A DNA stretch of 64,000 bases from Sediminibacterium magnilacihabitans (GTDB lineage: Bacteria > Bacteroidota > Bacteroidia > Chitinophagales > Chitinophagaceae), in assembly GCA_002973575.1 (NCBI GenBank), contig PVEQ01000008.1, positions 62,001 through 126,000 of the forward strand. The letters are read 5' to 3'. The translations under genes were made by a program, and so were the position numbers. Shown piece by piece: positions 58,003 to 64,000 of the stretch. The notes under the pieces were generated by a model, which was not told the DNA's origin, ran no database searches, and saw only the letters and a program-made list of their open reading frames with translations. Positions within the stretch are counted from its first letter, which is position 1, and each line of letters opens with the position of its first letter.

Positions 58003-58623
58003 CTATTGTCCATACAATCGCCGCATGGCTTGCACATCTCTTTTCTGTTGCGCTCTGCGAACCGCCACTGATGTTTGATCTTTCACCAATTGTCTTAAAG
58101 CCGCGAGCTGAACATCGGATTTCGCCGCCAGCCCTTCGATCGCCGACAAGCGCTCTGCATCACTCATCCGTAAAGCTTCCGGCTTGGTTAGTAGTTGTAA
58201 CTGGTCCAGTTGATCCGACACTGCTTCCGCAATCTTCTGGTAAGTACGCTGTATATCTGTTAGCTCTTGCACTGTAAACAAACCCAGGGGCCGCATCTGT
58301 TCTAACCACCGCCGGTACTCCTGCTCGATCAATCCATGATTGGCGAACAGTCTCTGTAAAGCAGGGCTGCTTTTTACTCTCTCACTGACCTGCAAAAGCC
58401 CGTCCAGATAAGCATGGTGCAGGTCGTAATTACCCCTCGCCGCATCGCGAACGCTATTATAGCCCTTGGTAAGGGTTTGATAACCTTGCTTCATTTGTTG
58501 GAGCATCAGCTTCAGCTGTGCAAGTTTTTCCAGGTTCAGTTTCAGCTGCTCCATCTCCTGTGATTGAGAGAACCCGGCTACCGAGAGCAACTGAATCACC
58601 ATTAGCGTTATGATCTTTTTCAT
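58003..58623 (-). CDS. TraI-like periplasmic coiled-coil protein, second copy
   Basis: 206 residues with a signal peptide and Gln/Leu-rich helices (LNLEKLAQLKLMLQQMKQGY). It is equal in length to its neighbour at 58620, and both have a MSDAERLSAIEGL-like/SMKDGERLCMIQTL segment, so they look like a duplicated VirB5-like pair. Overlaps its neighbour by four bases. Confidence 0.7.
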   Translation of the reverse strand: MKKIITLMVIQLLSVAGFSQSQEMEQLKLNLEKLAQLKLMLQQMKQGYQTLTKGYNSVRDAARGNYDLHHAYLDGLLQVSERVKSSPALQRLFANHGLIEQEYRRWLEQMRPLGLFTVQELTDIQRTYQKIAEAVSDQLDQLQLLTKPEALRMSDAERLSAIEGLAAKSDVQLAALRQLVKDQTSVAVRRAQQKRDVQAMRRLYGQ

Positions 58624-59240
58624 TGGATACCGTGTAAGCGTTTGACAAATTGCAGATCGGCCCGCATACGGGTTTGATTGGCGATGATGTCCAGTTGTTG
58701 CCGGTTAAGCGCTTGAATACTCGTCAGGCAATGACCCATCGCCTCTTTGAGGGTTTGTATCATACAGAGTCGTTCGCCGTCTTTCATGGAGAGCGAACTG
58801 GTGAGCACGGTCTGCAAGGTTTGTAGTATCTCCATGCTCGTATTTAGGAGTGCATCATACTGTGGCTTGACATTGACCTCTTTACCCAGTCTGCCGTATT
58901 CCAGGACAACCTCTTTCTGCATCGAGAGTATCTTCTTTACCTGTGCGCTACCAGCGATCACTGGCTTTACTCGCCGCAGTTCTGAAAAATACCCGTCATA
59001 AAGCGTAACCAATTGGTGCTGCCAGCCCGTGATCTCTGCGAGTTTTGTTTTCGACAGCGCCTGCTCTGCCGCCTGCGCTGCTTGTTGCATGACGAGCGTC
59101 TCATTTTGCAGTTTCTGGACTTTCAGGTCAATCGCTTTGATAGCTTTGCTGATGATAAGCGACACCGGATCGAAGGATTGTGCATCCAGTGTGCCGGCCA
59201 TAAGACACCCCAACACGATCAATACTGCATATTTTTTCAT
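58620..59240 (-). CDS. traI: Conjugative transposon protein TraI
   Basis: 206 residues with signal peptide (AVLIVLGCLMAGTLDAQ) and helical body. SLSMKDGERLCMIQTLKEAM and the C-terminal RMRADLQFVKRLHG resemble TraI of CTnDOT-type systems. Role: probably a minor pilus/assembly factor (VirB5-like, inferred). Confidence 0.8.
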   Translation of the reverse strand: MKKYAVLIVLGCLMAGTLDAQSFDPVSLIISKAIKAIDLKVQKLQNETLVMQQAAQAAEQALSKTKLAEITGWQHQLVTLYDGYFSELRRVKPVIAGSAQVKKILSMQKEVVLEYGRLGKEVNVKPQYDALLNTSMEILQTLQTVLTSSLSMKDGERLCMIQTLKEAMGHCLTSIQALNRQQLDIIANQTRMRADLQFVKRLHGIQ

Positions 59241-59250
59241 GGTTGCTTTT

Positions 59251-61653
59251 TTAATTGGTTAATGATTTGATCCCCGCTTCCATACTGCCGCAGTTTTCGG
59301 CAGCCAGGCTTACCCGCAGTTTTTCTCTTTCCTCCGTGGTGTAAGCCAGGTATTCTTCCGGAGATACTTCCACACGGTACACTTTACTGATCTTTCCGCC
59401 AAGCGAGATAAAAACTTCCTTGTATTTTCTAATCGGATCGTTGGCTTTATTAACGGAGAGCACAAGTGCTTTTTGCTTGTCTGTCAGGCCCAATAATTTC
59501 TGAATATCATCGAACCGGTTTTCATACTTAGACTGGTCCAGCAGAATAATGCAGTCGCTATTATTGATAATGGTTTCCTTAACGATGGGAGAAGAGATAA
59601 CATCGTCAATTTCTTGGGTTACTATGATCGCTTCGCCCGAGAACTTTCGCATCGTCTTATACCTTTCTTTCAGGTAATTTGCCATTGTATCCTTCATGAA
59701 CTGTTTCCAGGCTTCTTCAATCAGCAGTTCTTTCAGCACACCTGGGAGCTGCCGCATCTTGGAAACAAACATTTCCATGACGATGATGGCAACAACCGGG
59801 TAAAGGATCGGGTGATCTTTGATATTATCCATTTCGAAAACAATGAACCGTTTGTGAACCAGGTCTAGGTTTTCTGTGGCATTCAACAGAAAGTCAAACT
59901 CACCTCCTTTATAAAAAGGGCGTAGCACATACAAGAAGTTATGAACATCGAAATCTTTTTCCCTTACATGGTCTCTTTCCAGAATTGCTACATACTCGTC
60001 CGCCAAGAATTCATAGAAGCTGTTAAAGCAGGCAAACTTTATATTGGTGTCATAGTATATTTTCAATGCTTTTGACAATGCCACGTATTCTGTTCTGGTA
60101 AAAGGGTCATTCTCTTTTTTCCAAAGCGTGAGCAGAAGGGATTTGATACTTTCTTTTTTCTCTGTATCAAGCACTTCTCTATCCCCGACATAAAAAGGAT
60201 TAAATGTGATCGGTTTTTCTTCGGTGTAGGTGAAATAATATCCACCAACGAGATTGCAAAGTCCCCGGTAGGAATGCCCTACATCTACAATTACGATATG
60301 GGCGCCCTGCTCATAGTAGGAACGCAAAAAATGATTAGTAAAAAAGGATTTTCCACTCCCGGAGGGACCAAGTATGAATTTGTTCCGATTGCTGATAACC
60401 CCCCTCCGCATGGGTTCATCCGACAAGTCCACGTGCAGAGGTCTTCCGCTGAGCCGGTCGCCCAGTCTGATCCCGACAGGGCTCTCTGAACTTTGATAGT
60501 TCGTCTCCAGGTTCAAAAAAGAGCAAGCCTGATGTGAGAAGGTTGTGAAGGTTTCATTGCTGGGCAGATCGCCGGCATTGCCTGGAATACCCGCCCAATA
60601 AATCTGGGGTGCGCCGACCGTTTCTATTTTGGGTGTGGCATCAAGTTGCGCGAATGCCGCACTGCATTGGTTGCGTATTTCCTGTACTCGGGTAGTATCT
60701 TCCGTCCAGGCCAGCACATTGAAATGTGCCCGGACGATGGTTCTTTGCTCTGCTATCGCCTCGTTTAAAAACAGATCCACCGCTTCGCGTGCATAAGCGT
60801 TCTCCCTGGCATAAGTGCAAAGTGCTTGCAAGCGCTTTTTCCTGGCTTCTAGTTGCTTGATAATTGACGCGCTGTCTTCGATAAAAAAATACTGGTTGTA
60901 AATATGATCACAACCCAGGAGTTGTCCCAGTGGTGAGGCGAAGCCGATCGGAAATTTGACGGTGTCTGTTCCATACTTTTCATAATCCATCCTGGAGCCA
61001 CAGTAGCCCGGCAGATCATCTGTACTGGCAAGGGTAAACAGCTCGCAGTGCTTCTCTCCTACCTGGATGCCTTTGTCAAATGCAAGATCACGCAGCACCC
61101 CATCTTCGCTTAACAGCAAATACCGGTTCACCAGCTTGACAAGTTCTTCCCCGACCATTCGCTTCACTGCAACAAAACCACTGTCACACAACAATCGAAC
61201 GAACTGTGAGCAAATGCCCTCGAAGGTCTTGGCAAAAGCAGGATCGATGGTCTCCACCGGAACGATGTGCTTGCGCAGCAATGTAGAACCTAGTGAACTG
61301 GCCGACTTCCGATTCCGGGGTCGCAGGGTTAGCATAAGGTAACACTGGTGTGCGAGGTAAGGCCGTTCATGAAAGAAGCGTTCACTGCTGAGCGGCAAAA
61401 AAGAATGGTCCTTCTCAAAATCACCGGCAAATCTTTCCTGCACATACCAATCCTGCTTATGCAACACACAACCTTCCGGCAATACCTTCCCCGCTTTTAC
61501 CCAGGTCTGGTGGAAAGCCTCGTATTCAGCGTTGGAGAGTGTAAAGATCTCCGGCAATTCCAGTTGATAGCAGATGGTCAGATCCCCCATTTTGGAAAGA
61601 ATCATGTCCTGCTCGACGCCATACAGTGGTAATATGTCTTGTAAATTTTTCAT
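59251..61653 (-). CDS. traG: VirB4-like conjugation ATPase TraG
   Basis: 800 residues. An N-terminal TraG/VirB4 domain, then Walker A FILGPSGSGKSFFTNHFL near residue 430, Walker B LLIEEAWKQFM and VTQEIDDVISS. It powers assembly of the mating channel at the inner membrane. It overlaps traF by four bases. Confidence 0.95.
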   Translation of the reverse strand: MKNLQDILPLYGVEQDMILSKMGDLTICYQLELPEIFTLSNAEYEAFHQTWVKAGKVLPEGCVLHKQDWYVQERFAGDFEKDHSFLPLSSERFFHERPYLAHQCYLMLTLRPRNRKSASSLGSTLLRKHIVPVETIDPAFAKTFEGICSQFVRLLCDSGFVAVKRMVGEELVKLVNRYLLLSEDGVLRDLAFDKGIQVGEKHCELFTLASTDDLPGYCGSRMDYEKYGTDTVKFPIGFASPLGQLLGCDHIYNQYFFIEDSASIIKQLEARKKRLQALCTYARENAYAREAVDLFLNEAIAEQRTIVRAHFNVLAWTEDTTRVQEIRNQCSAAFAQLDATPKIETVGAPQIYWAGIPGNAGDLPSNETFTTFSHQACSFLNLETNYQSSESPVGIRLGDRLSGRPLHVDLSDEPMRRGVISNRNKFILGPSGSGKSFFTNHFLRSYYEQGAHIVIVDVGHSYRGLCNLVGGYYFTYTEEKPITFNPFYVGDREVLDTEKKESIKSLLLTLWKKENDPFTRTEYVALSKALKIYYDTNIKFACFNSFYEFLADEYVAILERDHVREKDFDVHNFLYVLRPFYKGGEFDFLLNATENLDLVHKRFIVFEMDNIKDHPILYPVVAIIVMEMFVSKMRQLPGVLKELLIEEAWKQFMKDTMANYLKERYKTMRKFSGEAIIVTQEIDDVISSPIVKETIINNSDCIILLDQSKYENRFDDIQKLLGLTDKQKALVLSVNKANDPIRKYKEVFISLGGKISKVYRVEVSPEEYLAYTTEEREKLRVSLAAENCGSMEAGIKSLTN

Positions 61654-61949
61654 TGAAATAGTTTATTGCATCGAACAATTTTCGTTGTTGCCCTGGATGC
61701 CATCACCTTCATCCATCCCTGCGCTCCGTAGCGATTGTTCAACCGATAAACCGAAGCAAACAAACCTCCTCCGAGTAGCAACACAAGAACCAAACAAATC
61801 ATCAGTGGTACACTCGTGAGATACAAGAGCACAAAAAGCAGCAGCAAGCAGACAAGTCCTGCAGCCAACCAGGCTATCCATTGCCCTTTGAGTCCTTTGA
61901 AGACGATAGGCCTATTAACCCCTTTGTTGATAGAGTAGACGCTACTCAT
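61650..61949 (-). CDS. traF: DUF4133 / TraF membrane protein
   Basis: About 99 residues from ATG 61949 (the frame opening at 62012 is too long). YSINKGVNRPIVFKGLKGQW, then two spans, is diagnostic of DUF4133 proteins (VirB3-like). It overlaps traE and traG by four bases each. Confidence 0.9.
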   Translation of the reverse strand: MSSVYSINKGVNRPIVFKGLKGQWIAWLAAGLVCLLLLFVLLYLTSVPLMICLVLVLLLGGGLFASVYRLNNRYGAQGWMKVMASRATTKIVRCNKLFQ

Positions 61950-62251
61950 ATACCAAAGAATGCCCGGATCACGGTGGTGACTACGACGAGGAATACACAG
62001 GAGCCAAACCAAGCCGCGGCGACTTTACCGGTATCATGGTCTCCTGCATTCCATTTGTTGAAGACTTTGACCGCACCGATCAGTCCCACGATCGCGCCCA
62101 CTGCATACATCAGTTGCGTGCCCGACTGGAAATAGCTGCGCACTTTCTGGTTGGCATCCTGGATACCGGCATTACCATCCTGCGCGCGAAGGGCGATTAC
62201 GTAAAATACAAGAACAACTGTCCATCCAATTTTCGTACTCCACTGTTTCAT
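61946..62251 (-). CDS. traE: DUF4134 / TraE membrane protein
   Basis: 101 residues from ATG 62251, giving a signal peptide (WTVVLVFYVIALRAQ) and two spans (LMYAVGAIVGLIGAVKVF; GSCVFLVVVTTVIRAFFGI). It is the VirB2-like pilin-type subunit of this T4SS class. First tra gene in view of the leftward operon. Confidence 0.9.
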   Translation of the reverse strand: MKQWSTKIGWTVVLVFYVIALRAQDGNAGIQDANQKVRSYFQSGTQLMYAVGAIVGLIGAVKVFNKWNAGDHDTGKVAAAWFGSCVFLVVVTTVIRAFFGI

Positions 62252-62276
62252 AACGCACATTTGAAATTCATAGGAA

Positions 62277-62376
62277 GTCATGCCGGCCGCCTCATTCACC
62301 CACGCACCTGTTTCTCCTGCTCACCGGCGGCCGGACATGACCGGTTACACAATTTGTCTTTCTGAAGACAAAGCTA
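62277..62376 (-). promoter_or_regulatory. tra operon leader: promoter, operator palindrome and strong stem-loop
   Basis: Read leftward: TAGCTTTG (62376-62369) is a perfect TAnnTTTG -7 element, with only a weak -33. TTTGTCTT and AAGACAAA (62353-62372) form an eight-base palindrome overlapping it. Downstream GTCATG-T-CCGGCCGCC pairs with GGCGGCCGG-CATGAC (62277-62341): 15 pairs with one bulge and a 34-nt loop. It is 25 bp before the traE ATG. The rest of the 348-bp gap (62377-62599) shows no gene. Confidence 0.65.
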
Positions 62377-62599
62377 TTCCTGGATAAAAGGGAGATTGAT
62401 TCAACAGATGAATGGAAAGGCAAATAATAATTAAACAGGTTAATCGAATGGGCAGTACTTGGATGCCAATACGCATTGCTTGGCAAATGAACACCAAGAG
62501 GATCTCATGGTTGATCGTAGTAAACTCACTACAATTAGGAGAAAAAATCTACTCACTATGGAATACCACTCATCTTACATTCGTTGTAAAAATCATTCT

Positions 62600-62869
62600 A
62601 TGACAACATTAAAAATTGAAGTCTATTTTCAACAGGAATCAAACGGTAACATTCCAACGCTGATTCCTTTAAGCAGGGCGAGCGCTTATTTAACAGAAAA
62701 ACAGCTGCTCCCGAATGTAGGCGATGAGATGGCTATCCACATGGAGGATGCTTTAAGAATTGGTATAACGGATCCGTTGGATATACAGCGGATTCAAACG
62801 GTATTCATGCGCAGATTTAACGACGCCACGGCGGACGTCGCGATTTTTGTCCGTTATAAGGCTCGATGA
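62600..62869 (+). CDS. Hypothetical small protein divergent from the tra operon
   Basis: 89 residues from ATG 62600 (an in-frame upstream ATG at 62459 is not supported). TTLKIEVYFQQESNGNIPTL and SRASAYLTEKQLL are seen; no family recognised. Convergent with the AbiEii gene, 5 bp between stops. Its place across the tra leader hints at a regulatory or accessory role, but nothing proves it. Confidence 0.5.
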   Translation: MTTLKIEVYFQQESNGNIPTLIPLSRASAYLTEKQLLPNVGDEMAIHMEDALRIGITDPLDIQRIQTVFMRRFNDATADVAIFVRYKAR

Positions 62870-62874
62870 CACTG

Positions 62875-63594
62875 CTAGCGTTTCAACCGGTTTTTCTTAC
62901 CAGCCTTTGCCTTTTTCGGCATCAACGACTTGTTAGGGCTGAGTTTCTGTCTTTGGCTGCATTCTACTAGCTCTGTCTTAATAATTTCCCAGTGCTTACC
63001 ACGACTACAGATAGGATCAGGCTCCATATCGGCCTTGCTGAAATTGGTGAAATTCTCAATAATTGCCGGGCGGTCGTGGGTGTATTCATAACGTTGAGCA
63101 TGCAACTCAATCATCTGTATCACTGAATAGGAATCAAGTAATTCGTGAATATCCCAAAAATCTTTCTTTCGGGCAATGCCCTGAACAACATCAATTTTCA
63201 TCGCGACGATATCATCTATGGTAGCCATTCGGATATCGTCTTGCAATAGCTGGGGCTGGAGGAAGGCATCGGAGCAATAATACACATCCAGTTTAACATG
63301 GTCAGTCTCACTTTGTCCAACGAGGAAACCGCGTCCCATGCCCGCATTTCCTTTCCCGGAGATTGCCACGTATGGATAGTGCTCGGATAGATAGCTTTCG
63401 ATTTTATCAAAATCAATAGACCCATATGCTGCGTCCGTAAACAGATCGATATCTACTGACTGGCGGTGTCCCAAATATAAGCTAAGTGCAGTTCCACCGA
63501 CCAGACGAAACGGTTCAAAAACCGGCTCTTTCATTAATCTTTCAAGTAGCTCCTTTAATTTAACCGCAACCGTTTCCCAATACAACTTAGGCAT
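62875..63594 (-). CDS. AbiEii/AbiGii-type nucleotidyltransferase toxin with LMPKKAK tail
   Basis: 239 residues. The nucleotidyltransferase motif RLVGGTALSLYLGHRQSVDI, then DLF, and YEYTHDRPAIIENFTNFS are as in AbiEii. Toxic members modify tRNA or other acceptor sites. The last residues (SPNKSLMPKKAK, then GKKNRLKR; 224-230 core) show the same basic tail as the HEPN and DUF3945-like proteins. It overlaps the upstream antitoxin by 8 bp. Confidence 0.85.
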   Translation of the reverse strand: MPKLYWETVAVKLKELLERLMKEPVFEPFRLVGGTALSLYLGHRQSVDIDLFTDAAYGSIDFDKIESYLSEHYPYVAISGKGNAGMGRGFLVGQSETDHVKLDVYYCSDAFLQPQLLQDDIRMATIDDIVAMKIDVVQGIARKKDFWDIHELLDSYSVIQMIELHAQRYEYTHDRPAIIENFTNFSKADMEPDPICSRGKHWEIIKTELVECSQRQKLSPNKSLMPKKAKAGKKNRLKR

Positions 63595-64000
63595 GCTGTT
63601 TCATTTTATTTACTGGCTTCCGCCGCTTCAGCATTTTAATATTGGTAAGTTCCTCCTCTACTACCTGTTTTCCATAAAGTCGCATTAATTCCTCTTTTTC
63701 GCTTGCACTACCCCTTTCAAAAACCCTTTCGATAACAAAGCGACGGTGTTCATTCCAATCAATTTGTTTAGCATCAACATCCCAAAAAATGCCGGGTCTG
63801 AATTTTGACAGATCTGGTTTAATGAGGGTACGTTGCTTACGTTTTTCTTGTTTGATATCGTAAAATATTTGCAGCGTCATCAAGAAGCCCTCTTCCAGTC
63901 CAAGGGCTTTCTCAATACGCAAAGCAAGTGGTGTGTTCATGGATCGGATCCCTTTCGTAATTGCATGAAGCGTCTGCGGGTATTCATCTATCGATAACGC
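63587..64000 (-). CDS. HTH antitoxin with DUF6922-like domain (N-terminus beyond window)
   Basis: The frame is open to the right edge: upstream of the internal ATG at 63940 the window reads ALSIDEYPQTLHAITKGIR, clearly helix-turn-helix of XRE/HigA type (SPQTLHAI..., ...GIRSMN). The C-terminal part (IFWDVDAKQIDWNEHRRFVI) resembles DUF6922. It is the likely antitoxin of the AbiEii gene. At least 137 residues; start not visible. Confidence 0.75.
   Translation of the reverse strand, partial: ALSIDEYPQTLHAITKGIRSMNTPLALRIEKALGLEEGFLMTLQIFYDIKQEKRKQRTLIKPDLSKFRPGIFWDVDAKQIDWNEHRRFVIERVFERGSASEKEELMRLYGKQVVEEELTNIKMLKRRKPVNKMKQHA

Larger units (their letters stand above)
48741..64000. mobile_element. 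Integrative conjugative element, left part
   Basis: Begins at the 3' end of tRNA-Leu, followed by a tyrosine integrase, an excisionase-like gene, a TA pair, cargo, and a leftward traE-N operon. tRNA 3' ends are common targets of such integrases. The left attachment site probably includes the acceptor/T-arm (about 48,725-48,748). The right end, oriT, relaxase and coupling protein are outside the window. Confidence 0.9.

Noticed and set aside
62292..62486. 64-residue minus-strand ORF over the tra leader
   Set aside because: It covers the promoter and strong stem-loop and shows no protein-like pattern.
62459..62599. N-terminal extension of the small gene at 62600
   Set aside because: The added residues look random and an ATG at 62600 gives a compact protein.

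Overview
The window is a chromosomal segment of a Bacteroidota bacterium, most likely Chitinophagaceae/Chitinophagales. Evidence: a 57-residue DUF4295 gene beside rpmG and rpmB, an OstA-like/LptD/MlaD envelope set, a propeller-type sensor kinase beside glycoside hydrolases, an M56/BlaI pair, a class-B type succinate dehydrogenase, TAnnTTTG-like promoters, and a Bacteroidetes-type tra cluster. No organism name can be fixed from sequence alone.

Positions 1-48,600 are ordinary chromosome. Region 1-11.5 kb: the end of a GH127-like gene, a periplasmic-propeller histidine kinase, OsmC, alpha-L-fucosidase, a HigA/HigB toxin-antitoxin pair, a BamA-like barrel, a frameshifted C39-like gene, LacI with kduI, and an ABC ATPase. 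Region 11.5-25.6 kb: a GT117/DUF2723 membrane protein, BlaR1-like/BlaI pair, ung, an acyltransferase, then an envelope block (LptD divergent from amidase, MlaD, OstA-like, NhaA). Region 25.6-48.6 kb: prfB with its programmed frameshift, the RNase P RNA gene (both strands of ORFs there are spurious), Smr protein, amino acid permease, polyprenyl synthase, ftsY, the DUF4295-rpmG-rpmB ribosomal cluster, an ABC-F protein, two secreted hydrolases, tsaD, an amidotransferase, a MacB-like permease, sdhCAB (interrupted between sdhA and sdhB by a small inverted-repeat-bounded element carrying a four-helix-bundle gene), trmN6-like, a saccharopine-dehydrogenase-like gene and hscB. Five copies of a dispersed palindromic repeat are scattered between genes.

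From the 3' end of tRNA-Leu(CAA) at 48,748 to the right edge lies one end of an integrative conjugative element. It holds a tyrosine integrase pointing inward, a small excisionase-like gene, a MNT-HEPN toxin-antitoxin pair, two small DNA-binding proteins, two element-specific proteins, and one long leftward transfer operon in the order traE, F, G, I, I-like, J, K, M, N. A divergent region at 62,252-62,599 carries a near-perfect TAnnTTTG promoter element overlapped by one palindrome and followed by a very strong 15-bp stem. Beyond it are a small unknown gene and an AbiEii/HTH-DUF6922 pair cut by the window edge. The relaxase, coupling protein and the other attachment site are not in the window.

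The most unusual observation is a lysine/arginine-rich C-terminal motif of the form LL(P/S/T)K-x-(R/K), ending several otherwise unrelated proteins of the element (HEPN toxin, DUF3945-like protein, the 230-residue protein and the AbiEii protein). Two copies are identical in eight residues but differ synonymously in five of eight codons, which points to selection on the peptide.
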